Part shown: positions 24,779 to 36,001 of the stretch, in pieces
How positions within the stretch are numbered: the first letter of the stretch is position 1
Layout of the letters: every line of letters begins with the position of its first letter
Origin: Branchiostoma floridae
Taxonomy: Eukaryota > Chordata > Leptocardii > Amphioxiformes > Branchiostomatidae
Direction of reading: 5' to 3'
Length of the DNA: 64,000 nucleotides
Assembly (NCBI RefSeq): GCF_000003815.2
Contig: NC_049996.1
Span: forward strand, 9,512,715-9,576,714
Translations under genes and position numbers: made by a program
Notes under the pieces: generated by a model
Seen by the model: the letters and a program-made list of their open reading frames with translations, nothing else
What the model was told of the DNA's origin: nothing
The model's database searches: none

Positions 24779-25006
24779 AAAAAATCGCAGGAGATCTCAA
24801 GAAGACGAACCTTCCGACAGCGTGGTTGAGTTTTTCTGCCACGAGGTTAACTGGCTCTCCCAGCTCCGCGTGCTCGGAGCGTGATCATGAATATTCAAAA
24901 GCATGTGCGAGTAAACCACGGAAGCTCATGAATATTAAGTAGTGCAAGTCTCGCAACGTTTTGGCGCCAAAATCCCCAGCCTTGCTCGGGCCGTTCAAAA
25001 TCAATT
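24779..25006 (+). repeat. 228-bp direct repeat, right copy
   Basis: Base-for-base the same as 22795-23022 by eye, including the TTTTGGCGCCAAAA palindrome. Confidence 0.9.
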
Positions 25007-25383
25007 AAGATAATGCAATGGATAATGATAGTCCTATCATCCAGGTTCATGTTAAGAGAGATACATAAATTAGGTTACACAATGATATGACATTTTGAAT
25101 CCACATCAAGTAGGGAAACCATGATGATATCATGATCTTAAGAGTGACGCAACTGCTTTATGAGCAGTGTGTCTGCGATCATACATGCCAAGAAAGTAGG
25201 AATCTAGTTTTTTTTTTAGTTAATGCTCGATTAAGTGTTGGCCAGAGTTGCCCTAGAGAAGAAGTGCACACTAAGATGTATTTTCTAGTAATCGTTATGC
25301 TCATTCAGCCCTTTCTAAAGTTATACACAAGATGTTGACTTCACTTTTGTTTCTTACTCACAAAACGGCTCACTACACTGCTC

Positions 25384-28300
25384 TTATATCTTGCTAAACT
25401 CCCAACTGAAGCGCTGAGCCTTGCTAAGCCGGCGCCATGGTCGGGGGATAACAAATTTGTCAGACAGCCAGCTCGATGGGGAGGTGTCCTCCTGTTCCTT
25501 GGTCCTGTAGTGCAGCCAGAGAGTGAAGGCCACGAGCGCAAACAAACTTCCCAGGAACACAGACAGTTCCACAGCCATCATGATCATGGCATGACTGTCA
25601 ATGTCTGGAAAGAAAAGGAAGCAACTTTGTACATGAATGGTGCATACAGCTTTCCCAGCTTAACACTCAGTACTTATATCAAACCCATGGTTCTTACAAA
25701 AACTTTCTAAATCTGACAAGGACATACTTATTAGATAAATGTGTTTAATATTGTTAACCTAATATACAGTAAGATTCTTACATACAGTCTGTGCCAACAT
25801 TGTACCTCTTAATTTTGCACAACACAAATAACATTACAATACACTCTGCATACAGGAAATGTCACTTCTTTGAACTGTTATTTTATCAAAGTTATGCAAT
25901 AGCAAAAATCCTAAGTAAATGTTAAATGTGGGAAAGACATCAGGCTTTATTAAGTCTAGCTCTCACCATTTGCATTTGTAGACTCCATCCCTTCAGTGAC
26001 TGGATCTTGGTGGAGTTTTGAATCACTTCCTTCATGCATTTGTGTTCCACTTTTTCCCTGAATCATCAGTGATGCGTTGCTTTTGGTTTCATTCTCTGAG
26101 TCGTCATCCTCGATGTACAACAGAGCCAGGTGACTACTCACATCTTTGACCAATGCCACGCTTTCATCCTTTTTCAGCTTGGATGTGTCTCCTTGTACGT
26201 CATTGGACGATGGACCGTTGGGTGAAGACGGACTGTCCCCATAGGTGTCAATCAAGAGGTCGTCCAGGTCAGACATGAATGAAGACCCTCGTCCTTCAGA
26301 TGACACAGGTACGTCTTCTTCCTTCACTGCCAACGAGATTGAGCCATCTTCTTTGACTGCTGTCATTGAAGACTCACCAGCTGTTGCCGTTGTGTGCTCT
26401 GCACGGAGATGAAACAACCTGTCTTCATCTAAGTGTTGGCCATGGTTCTCTAACCCATTGTCACTGTTTCCGTCTTTAGTTGAGATTGCCGGTACAGCAA
26501 CTTCTTCTATGGGGTTCTCATTGGAAGATTCAAAATGATCCGGGTTGGTTGTGAAGGCTGCAATATCGTTGTCACCGCTAGGGTTTTCGTAGGCGCCATC
26601 TGACTCAATGCCACCATCTGTTGAACTTGTCTCCTCCTCTTCTAGGGTATACTGTTCCAGTTCATCAATGTTTGAGGGCCACTTCCTAGGGCACACTACG
26701 TCTAAATTTAGAACAGAACCAAACAGTTCAACCATACACAAACATGGTGCAAATCACTCACTGGCTGAGCTTTTCAGAAATGTTTTGCAGGAACAAAGGA
26801 GGTTAGAATTAATCTCTTTGCAGAAACCAAAGTTTTTATGTAGTTTCATCTAAAGAATCATTGATAACTTTGTCCCTAGATATACATTGTACGTAGGTTA
26901 TATAATCTATTCTATTTCTGTTTGCTATTATAAGGTGAAAGAAAAAAATACATTTTGTTAAAAATGAAAGTACTGGGCCCTTGAGTACAACTTTAATATA
27001 GTATTACATGAATAAAAGTCCCAAAGATGTATTATGTTGAATCCTATAAAATGAAATCAAAGCAACAACACAAAACTATCATTCAGAATAAACAAGCCAC
27101 TACAGGATATTTTACTATACGGTAATATACATTTATGTGATTGTAGTATTATACATTTACTGTTTACCTACGAGACGTTCATCTCCTCCTTGTTCCAGAA
27201 AGTTGAGGACACACGAGCTGTCCAGTGTCAGAGGATTGTAATCATAGTCACCCTCCCTAGGGTATAGGTGCATAAGTTAGAGTGCATCATACTAAACCTA
27301 CTGTACATGCAGAAACTTTTGCGGTGGTTTCATGTTCGCTGTTTTCGCGGTGTCCGCTTCACCGCAAACTTAAAACCACCGCAAACATTTTTCCATCATG
27401 GCAGTAAGAGACTACAGTGCATGGTGTTACCGCGAACTTAAAACCTGACAGCAAAAAGTCCTTTTCCCGCTACCGCAAAATTAAATCCAAGCAAACTTAA
27501 ATGCATATACTATGAACTTATTATGAACTTATGATCTTTTGTGGCCTTGCACATTCCCTTTTTTCGCAAATTTCAACATACTGTAATTCCTGATGGTCTT
27601 AACTCTTAGTGTCCTTGTTTGTTTACGGTTTTCATGGTGACAGCTGTAATGTGAACGTATGAAATGGATGATATGATATATACTTGATGATATATGATGA
27701 TAGAAAATTTTACTTGCCTAATCGGGGATGTGGGGTAGGACACGTGCTTGCCCGATCTGCACTTTCACTTGCCGGGGACAATAGGACTATTGGGCATGTA
27801 TGGCAGGCTGCAAAAGAGACACTGTCCTGGCTACTTAAAATTCTGCTCACTAACCTGATACACTGTTGTTTGGTTCTGACATTTCACATCAGGTGAATAG
27901 AACATATATGGGACTGAATAGTGAATACTGGCTAGTGCTTTATATCATTGATAACTAAGTTAATAGTTAGTTATTCTTGCTCTGATACCTGGTGTATTTG
28001 CTATAGTCGAGTTAGAAATTAATGATTTGATGCACCACTGTTGCTTTTGGGGCCTTCAAGTTGAGTCTCGGAAAAGTTTGGAATATACCTACAACTTTTT
28101 TAACATCAAAACTCATTATGATGTTTACGGAAGACGTTTTAGTTTTAAAACTGATTCTTACTTACAGAAGTACAGGCAGATAATCATACTCCTCTGATTC
28201 TGGTACATCGGTTATTTCATTTTGGTCGATTCCACTGTCCGTCAAGTTGCCTTGATCTGAAATGGAATGTTTCAAAAGGAATTTTAGGTTATAATGTGTA

Positions 28301-28707
28301 TTTACTTAGTATCAAATGGTCATTTTAGGGTAAATAGGAGAAACTGTTTAATGTGATGTTACAGTCATATTGAAACTGTGCTCCTTACTGGAAAATAGGA
28401 TACTCAAGTGTTAATTTATAATTCAAATTAAGTGAATAACATCTTCAGATATGTGATAATTATATTATATAATAAGAATCTGAGTGCAGTCTTATTGCCA
28501 TGTTTATCTACCGAAATGTGGTTTGACAAATAGCAGTTTTTGACAAAAATATCAGTCTAACCACAAAGAAAATAAAGCATTCTTGAGACTAAGTACTTGA
28601 CATAATAATTGCTGACATGTGATGTTACCTGTGATTCCAAAGGCGCCTGGCAATAGAGCAGTAGATAAAACGTACAGGCAAACTAAGGAAAGTGCCATGT
28701 AAGCCAT
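25384..28707 (-). CDS. Acidic type I membrane protein, 5 exons, unrecognised family
   Basis: Exons on the minus strand: 28707-28629, 28256-28166, 27256-27168, 26701-25967, 25604-25384; phases 1, 2, 1, 1 all match, giving 404 residues. Residues 1-25 form a signal peptide ending near 'PGAFG'. The ectodomain (about 26-340) is strongly acidic and Ser/Thr-rich, with only two cysteines (C72, C90). Two acidic 'YDY' motifs (about residues 50-63) resemble tyrosine-sulfation sites, and several N-glycosylation sequons are visible, for example N30LT. One helix follows (about 345-363, 'LSVFLGSLFALVAFTLWL'), then a basic cytoplasmic tail of about 40 residues rich in Trp, Arg and Ser. Exon 4 (245 codons) supplies most of the low-complexity stalk. 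I know no family with this layout. It could be a mucin-like or adhesion-type surface protein, which is inference only. An upstream in-frame Met at 28776 is less likely because it would bury the signal peptide. Confidence 0.8.
27310..27500. repeat. Small palindromic repeat with ACCGCAAA words (intron 2 of the 25.4-28.7 kb gene)
   Basis: TTTGCGGTGGTTT (27318-27330) pairs with AAACCACCGCAAA (27373-27385). Further ACCGCGAACTTAAAACC and ACCGCAAAATTAAA words follow to about 27490. It looks like a degraded MITE; no coding content. Confidence 0.5.
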
Positions 28708-28896
28708 GATGTCACCAACACATCTGAAGTTCTGAAATGCTTGCGTGCAATCCAGTGTTTGGTATAAGACCAACAATACACCTGGCTACTCAATGATGCC
28801 AGGTATGTGTAGGAAAATAAACATTTAAGTTTCAGAGCGAGGCAATCATTTTGAGGGAAGAAGAAAAACATCATCTTGAAGCCTTCGTATGTTTAA

Positions 28897-29099
28897 TTAA
28901 CGGTAGTTCACCTTTATCCTTACCCTATATCCGTTGTTTATAAAAGCAAGGTATTTACGGATATCTAGCCGATGAACGTTTGTTTCAAATTGCAATATTT
29001 TCATAGCATTACAGTCTGAAAAAGCCGTTTGTCAACGTGATATCCCCTAACTATACAACAGATTAAGGTTACCCCGCGGATAATGGTGAACTAGCGTTA
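28897..29099. mobile_element. Palindromic TTAA-type MITE, copy A
   Basis: Ends in TAACGGTAGTTCACC and GGTGAACTAGCGTTA. The interior shows CCTATATCCGTTG, GGTATTTACGGATATC and TTTCAAATTGCAATATTTTC, shared with copies B and C. TTAA is present at the left border. Confidence 0.75.
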
Positions 29100-30036
29100 C
29101 CAATAATAAGTCATTTATACTGATCAAGTCATCGTACTCAACAACAGTTAGACTAAGTGCAATATAGGATAGCAAGGTTAAAGACAAAACCATGTTGACA
29201 GTTTGTTTCAGTGTTTCTTACACTGCCTTACTAATAGTGTACTACATCTCCCTCAACTTGTCTATACACACGACTTACTCTAAACATTGGAGTATGTGAT
29301 GTACACAAAAGCCATTCACACTTTTGGGTTTCCCACAGTCAGCTGCAGATAGACTTTACTTTCCAAAACAAAGCTTCCTGTAGTCGACTTATCGTAATAA
29401 TAACGTTAACTTTTGATTTTTCAGCACAGTGTATTACTAAGTTAATCCCTGTACAAGAGTCTGAATATTTACTTGTACATACATCACCCCTTATCCTGAA
29501 TCTATCACACTCTGTCATTTTAGACAAAAAAAGGCAGTACCAACAGTTGTTTAAGTCATCTGTTGACATTAAATCTGTTTTAGCACCTAATCTTTTCAAG
29601 CTCTGAGGAAGTTTAGTTCAGACTAAGTGCTGTGTCAGCTTGAAGAAATTTTGTGGTGATAGCAGATGTAGAGGACATCTCTCAACATCCTTTGGACAAA
29701 GAAATGCATGTTGACTAAGAAAATAAATTCAGATCTGTGAATGGAATGAAGAATTTGCTCAGAAAGTAGATGTTGGTCCAGGAAAGAAACCTTTATTTTT
29801 TTTAAATATATATTTGGGTTTGGCTTGGTGACAGTTTCAAATGACAGAGAAAATTGTGCTTTGAATAAAAGTGTAATTGTGTAGAAAAGTGAAATCTGTG
29901 GTCGACATTATGCAATGATTACATACTGGTGTCCTGGAAATGAGCATTTTAGCAGTAAATTTTTGGTGATGGTTTTGACATAGAGTATATGTTGCTGTGA
30001 AGCAAAGGAGCAAAATGCAATTTTCTAGAAAATTTC

Positions 30037-30042
30037 TTTATT
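30037..30042 (-). terminator. Candidate polyadenylation signal of the two-CUB gene
   Basis: AATAAA on the minus strand, about 550 bp beyond the stop codon at 30591-30593. Plausible spacing for a 3' untranslated region; untested. Confidence 0.35.
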
Positions 30043-30590
30043 CAGTTCACTCCAACAAAGACTAGTGACTATTCACTGCAACCGGACGGCACAATTTCTA
30101 GATCTGTATTCATCTATGCAACAAAATCAGACAGGACAATACACATGAAATGATTACTTTTGGCAACTTTTGTCAAATTCAAGGTCTTTAAATGACTTAA
30201 TAGATTTTTAAAAATGAGAATCTGTTGTTTGGGATTCTTATGGAAAAGTATCTGAACATAAAAAAAAAATGGATTTGGCTCATTTACTGAAAACACAGTG
30301 TCAAATGCAATTGGTCCACTTTTAGTCAGAAATAATTTGAGTTACACGTAACATCAACATTTTCTACAGAATCAGCCAATATATTATTTGTAAAAAATAA
30401 ATGGATTACAGTTGCAATACTAAATTTTATAGGATGCAAACAACAAAGATATTATAAAGCCTTCACACTTCTACTGGAAAAATGATTTGCCAGTTGCCAC
30501 ATAACACTGGCTGCACATCTATTGTTACATGATATATGATTGATAAAGCTTCTGTGTATTATACATCTATAGCTCCTGTGTTTGATGTAA

Positions 30591-33500
30591 CTATAGCTTG
30601 ATAGCTAGTGCAAGGCAACTAATCAGCGTAAGCTCTCCGAGGGTGACGTGAACTCCGGCTGAGGTCTCGTTACCCCAGGGTCGACCTTCTTCACCAATCA
30701 TTGTGGGGCGCTCGGTAGGGTCAGGAACGGTCGCTGTTTGAAAGAAACATTGCAACTTATAATGCTAGTTTCATCATCATCATCATCATCTTCGCCGCAT
30801 ATCAGTTTTGGTTAATAGTTTACCTTTATATGTGAGGTAACCTATATCCATTGTTTTTAAAAACAGGGTATTTATAGGGATGTTAAGTCGATGGATGGTA
30901 GTTTCAAACTGCAATTTTCAAAAATATTGCTACTTGAAACCACCTTCCGTCAAATTGATAATCCTTAAAACCCTGTTCCAAATACAACGGATATAGGTTA
31001 GTTCACAGATAAAGGTGAACTAGCATTAAAGTAATATTCTATGCAAAAACATCAAATTTTACCAAATGGTCAATTTTTGTTCATTGACATTGATGAATAC
31101 GTAAAAGTAAAAACTATCAGTCTTTAACTTACCTGTATAAGTGGCAAAGAAACCCATATCATTCACAGCCTCGTCTGACATAAACTCAACAATCATGGGT
31201 CCGTCTGTGTGGATGTCATCAGGCTTGTTCCATCCACAGTATGTACCTAAGCAACAACAAAAGGTGGAACGTTGGCATCCGTTACTTCAAATTTGCCAAG
31301 GAGATTTCATTTAACCATTGGTGAGTTACTGGCAGAAGATATTCTTAACACGATCTTGATAATGATACATTGAAGAAGATAATAAGATAGGTGACACAGA
31401 CAAAAGATAGCAGAAATCAATACTATCTGAAATGTCTGACTGATTCCAAAATCATATCCAGCTGCTTGACTAACTGCTTTTTGCAATATTGATTAATACG
31501 TGTCTTCTAATTTTACTTTCTAATTTCACTTTGGGGGATGGAGGAAGATCTTAGTCTGAGGAATAACTGACAAAGTTTTGGGATAGACAGATATATATCT
31601 AAGACATTTCATTAAGAAATGACTAAACATCTTACCTATGAGTGATTTTCTGTTGCTGAATTCTTCGTACACTGCCAGGTAGTCATTGGTGTTCCCTGAA
31701 CACTGGCTGAAGGGGCCTCCTACCTGAGGGAGGGAGGGGGAATGATAGAACAGCGGATATGACCTATCATACACTTTTTCTACTTGAAGTGAAACTCTTG
31801 ATAAAACATATCCAATGTGTTTGTTATCAATACGCAATATAACAATATAAGAGCTTGGCCTTGCCTGCTAGTTGTTTACGCATGGAGCTGGAACAAACAA
31901 CATACAAAAGTCTTTAACACAACCCTTAGTTTCCTTGACATAGACATTCACACTAACACCGTCCCTTTCCTTGGTGCTGATAGACATTCACACTAACACT
32001 GCCCCTTTCCTTGGTGCTGATAGACATTCACACTAGCACTGTCCCTTTCCTTGGTACTGATAGACATTCACACTAACACCAACACTGTCCCTTTCCTTGG
32101 TGCTGATAGACATTCACACTAACACCAACACTGCCCCTTTCCTTGGTGCTGATAGACATTCACACTAACACCAACACTGTCCCTTTCCTTGGTGCCGATA
32201 GACATTCACACCAACCCTGTCCCTTTCCTTGGTACTGATAGACATTCACACTAACACCAACACTGTCCCTTTCCTTGGTGCTGATAGACATTCACACTAA
32301 CACCAACACTGCCCCTTTCCTTGGTGCTGATAGACATTCACACTAACACCAACACTGTCCCTTTCCTTGGTGCCGATAGACATTCACACCAACCCTGTCC
32401 CTTTCCTTGGTACTGATAGACATTCACACTAACACCAACACTGTCCCTTTCCTTGGTGCTGATAGACATTCACACTAACACCAACACTGCCCCTTTCCTT
32501 GGTGCTGATAGACATTCACACTAACACCAACACTGTCCCTTTCCTTGGTGCTGATAGACATTCACGCTAGCACTGTCCCTTTCCTTGGTGCTGATAGACA
32601 TTCACACTAACACTGTCTCTTTCCTTGGTGCTGATAGACATTCACACTAACACTGTCCCTTTCCTTGGTGCTGATAGACATTCACACTAACACTGTCCCT
32701 TTCCTTGGTGCTGATAGACATTCACACTAACACTGTCCCTTTCCTTGGTGCTGATAGACATTCACACTAGCACTGTCCCTTTCCTTGGTGCTGATAGACA
32801 TTCACACTAACACTGCCCCTTTCCTTGGTACTGATAGACATCCACACTAACACTGTCACTTTCCTTGGTGCTGATAGACATTCACACTAACCCTGTCCCT
32901 TTCCTTGGTGCTGATAGACATTCACGATAACATTGTCCCTTTCCATGGTGCTAATAGACATTCACGCTAACATTGTCCCTTTCCTTGGTGCTGATAGACA
33001 TTCACGATAACATTGTCCCTTTCCATGGTGCTAATAGACATTCACGCTAACATTGTCCCTTTCCTTGGTGCTGATAGACATTCACACTAACATTGTCCCT
33101 TTCCTTGGTGCTGATAGACATTCACGATAACATTGTCCCTTTCCATGGTGCTAATAGACATTCACACTAACACTGTCCCTTTCCTTGGTGCTGATAGACA
33201 TCCACACTAACATTGTCCCTTTCCTTGGTGCTGATAGACATTCACACTAACACAGTGGACTATTACTATGACTACTAACACTGTCCTTTTCCTTGGTGCT
33301 GGTAGATATTCAGCATGCTAATTGACAGACTCTGTCCCTTTGGTGAGGGGTACATAATGACCCTACCTGGAAACTGTGGAAGGAGAGGGTGACGTTGGTG
33401 CCAGCTATCTCCCACTTGCAGGCGGCACCACTGCTGTAGCTGCTGGGGAAGTTGGCTGATGCTAGTGTGCCAGTCTGGCTGGTGAGGAGGGCCAGGTTGC

Positions 33501-35969
33501 CACAGCCTGAGTTCAGCTCTAAACAGAAGGGAACAATAAAATTTAAACATTATGTTGCTACCAAAATATTAAACTGTATAGATCATTCCCATACAGTGAC
33601 CAATTTCATCTTAGAATTTTAACACTGATTCAGAAATAAAAACTTGAAAGTTTGACCATTCACATCCTCCTACGCACGGTCCTCTACAGCTAGCTAACTG
33701 CCATTGGGGTGACCACAAGGACTGTGGTCCCTCTGCATAGGAGAATTGACCATTCAATGACCTAGATTGTTGTGTGTGTTAATGTGTGTGCTTTGCCACA
33801 AGTTTGACTTACAATCAAAATTTCCTTACCCAATATATGCCGGGACCACAACTATGGACCAGTGGGTTTTATGGTATTAATAACACTAGATTTGCCAGGA
33901 TGCATACTAGGAAACTACAGAACTAGGTAGTTAAAATCTGCATTGATAACTCACCAGGTCGGACTGCCTTGTATGAAGCAGAGAAACCTGTGAAGAGCTC
34001 GTCGTTCCTTGGCCACCTGTTCAACAGGAACTTCACGATCATGACGTCACCTCCAGACATCATCGCAGGGGGCGGGGTCTGCCCGCAAAATCTACCTGTC
34101 AATCATAAGTGTTTTCATCACATAATTATTATCAATATAATATATATTAAAAGCCATTGGTCAGAAATTCAACTCAATTCTTTACTGTTGTTTATGAGTC
34201 ATCAGTAACAAGAAAACAAGACTATAAATATTTAAGGTCATTGTGCTGCCATTTGATTTATACAGCATTTTGGGATATATTTCTTAAGATTCTCTGTGAC
34301 TGTAACTGTTCATACAATTATCATGATCATAGCTTAGGTAAAGTCATTCCCATCTCTGTGTCAATGGCCTTAGACCACACAGCATAAAAGTTCCAATCAC
34401 TACAGTATGGGGCTAGTCCACTTATGGTGTGTGCTCAACTACTATACTTTCTCAAATGCTGAATGCTGAGCAGAAAAAGCAGTGTGTGCCATTTTTTTAT
34501 TAAAGTCTTTGGTGGTATGATTCTGCCAGGAATCAAACTCACAGCCTGCCAAACATTAAGACTTTTGGCTTGGCTAATAATAATGCACCTGTACCAATCA
34601 TCATTATACAATTTAGATAATAATAGAAATAATACAATTATTGTGATCATAGATAAATTCATCTTACCCATCAGGTTTGCAGCCTCATCCGTGCCGTTAT
34701 AAACCTCGATCATGTGCAGGTAACACTTCTCTGGTGTATCAGGGAAGGGGTTGAGGTCAATCCGGTCAAAGGTCAGCAGCACGACCTGACCCTGGGGCAC
34801 GCTGATGTTCCAGGTACAGTCTGTGTCAGCCGGGTAGGGGGCGGGGTAGTCGGGGGACGTGATGACGCCGTGTTGTGCTGTTAGAGATCCACCGCACTCT
34901 GGGGGGGGGGGGGTGGAGAACAGTTTGTGAAGGAGTTAGCTGTGGACAAATTGACATTGGCATCCAAGAAACATTAACAAGCCATAAGGAGGTATTCTAT
35001 GTAGGGTTGAAAGTTTAATGGTACTATTAACCACTCATTGATTTCCTACTGGAAGAAATTGTTTCAACCAAGCAAGTGTCTGTCAGGTAGGGGGCGGGGT
35101 AGTCGGGGAGGTGATGACGCCGTGTTGTTACGTAAGAGATCCACCGCACTCTGGGGATTTTTTTTTTTTAGAGAATGGTGTGGACAAATTGCCGTTGGCA
35201 TGCCAGAAACATTAACAAGCCATAAGGTTTAATGTTATGTTTGGGTGAAAGTTATAGTTTATCACTCTTTGCTTTAACTGGCTTGAACTTGTTTCAACAA
35301 ACTAAAAATATTGGGTAGGAGGCAGGTTTGTGATGTCAGAGAACCACTGCACTGTGGGGAATTTTTTTTTAAGGGAAAGGTTTTGGAAAGAGTCATCTCA
35401 AATTGATATTGGCATCCAAGAAACAGACAAGCCATATAGTTTGATTTTATGTATGGGTGAAAATTGTAGTTAAGCACTCAAAGCAATTGTCCATTAGGCA
35501 CGGGTTAGGGTTATTAGTGATGATACCATGTTTTGATGTCAGTGAACCACTGCACTCACTGGGGATTGATTAGTTTTTAGGAGAGTTAAGTTACTTAAGA
35601 TATGCGGGAAATATTTGTCTTAGGATGACATCCCACAAACTGAGACATGTCTAAGTTTCAGTTTTGATTATAAGGCATGTTTATTAAGTTACTATAAGCA
35701 CTTCTTGCACTCTTGCTAGTTTCATCTACTAGTACTTGTTTCAAAAAGGAAACTTATTACGCATTGTAAGGGTTGAAGGCATCAATCAATCTCACCCAAA
35801 GCCTGCTTGTGCACTATCTTGCAATATGACAGTCTAGAGAGCAAAAGTGTTTTTATTTAAAATGGTACTAATGTAAACTGAATTCAGCTCCAATCTTACC
35901 TGTGCTGGTGGCAGGATAAGCCAGTAAGGAGAGCAGAAGAATTGTCAGTGTTATATCGGCCACTCCCAT
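30591..35969 (-). CDS. Two-CUB-domain cell-surface or secreted protein, 7 exons, complete
   Basis: Exons on the minus strand: 35969-35900, 34898-34668, 34095-33955, 33518-33367, 31723-31636, 31246-31133, 30733-30591, with GT-AG borders and matching phases, giving 312 residues. Residues 1-23 are a signal peptide. CUB1 spans about 25-147: 'ECGGSL', 'DCTWNISVP', 'IEVYNG', 'GRFCGQTPPP', 'GF.ASY'. CUB2 spans about 151-264: 'GCGNL', 'ACKWEI', 'YLAVYEE', 'TYCGW', 'GFFATYT'. Each domain keeps the four cysteines of the CUB fold. The C-terminus after a short Thr/Pro/Gly-rich linker ends in a hydrophobic stretch (about the last 17 residues) with a few-residue tail, as in GPI-anchor signals; a very short membrane anchor is the alternative. 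A weak acceptor at 36002 suggests a separate upstream untranslated exon. CUB pairs usually mediate extracellular binding; no protease or other catalytic domain is present. Confidence 0.9.
30812..31029. mobile_element. Palindromic TTAA-type MITE, copy B
   Basis: Ends in TTAATAGTTTACCTTTAT and AAAGGTGAACTAGCATTAA, with TTAA at both borders. Inside it is nearly fully self-complementary: GGTAACCTATATCC against GGATATAGGTTAG, and AGTTTCAAACTGCAA against its inverse. It sits in intron 6 of the two-CUB gene. Confidence 0.8.
31930..33310 (+). repeat. Minisatellite of 40-46 bp units, over 30 copies (intron 4 of the two-CUB gene)
   Basis: The basic unit is GTCCCTTTCCTTGGTGCTGA followed by TAGACATTCACACTAACACT, 40 bp. 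A 46-bp variant carries an extra ACCAAC. The centre (about 32045-32530) alternates variant units in a higher-order pattern of three or four units; the right part (32930-33180) alternates CATGGTGCTAA and CTTGGTGCTGA pairs. The core matches the dispersed GGTGCTGAATGACATTC repeat. Confidence 0.95.
35083..35160 (-). pseudogene. Decayed partial copy of CUB exon 2 in intron 1
   Basis: Minus strand: an acceptor-like CCCCAG then AGTGCGGTGGATCTCTTACG, matching the start of exon 2 (34898 downward), but the next codon is TAA. The copy also ends after about 70 bp. Downstream intron sequence (GGACAAATTG, AACATTAACAAGCCATAAGG) was copied with it, so a roughly 260-bp segment was tandemly duplicated. Confidence 0.75.
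35300..35580 (-). pseudogene. Two older, more decayed copies of the same CUB-exon segment
   Basis: The words GAACCACTGCACTGTGGGGA (about 35340) and GTGAACCACTGCACTCACTG (about 35543) correspond to the exon-2 acceptor region. Both are followed by the T-rich stretch and, in the first, the AAGAAACAGACAAGCCATA segment. Together with 35083-35160 this makes a decaying tandem series. Confidence 0.55.
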
Positions 35970-36001
35970 TTTGTCGTCTGCTCACTTACAGGTATACGTA
36001 C

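Larger units (their letters stand above)
22795..25006. mobile_element. Non-autonomous element bounded by 228-bp identical direct repeats
   Basis: Identical direct repeats (22795-23022 and 24779-25006) enclose about 1.76 kb. The interior starts with the 326-bp repeat and has no gag, pol or transposase frame. The layout resembles a small LTR-type element (TRIM/LARD class), but the repeats do not end in TG...CA, no clear primer-binding site follows the left repeat, and no target duplication is evident. A purine stretch (about 24753-24768) precedes the right repeat. Identity of the ends implies recent insertion or recent copying. The class is left open. Confidence 0.6.
28708..30590. other. Intergenic between the two minus-strand genes
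   Basis: Contains MITE copy A and, on the minus strand, an AATAAA (plus-strand TTTATT at 30037-30042) about 550 bp after the stop of the two-CUB gene, a fair polyadenylation signal. No other gene signal. Confidence 0.5.

Noticed and set aside
22795-25006. Hammerhead-bearing retrozyme or Penelope-like terminal repeat
   Set aside because: No CTGANGA core with a matching GAAA was found on either strand of the repeat.
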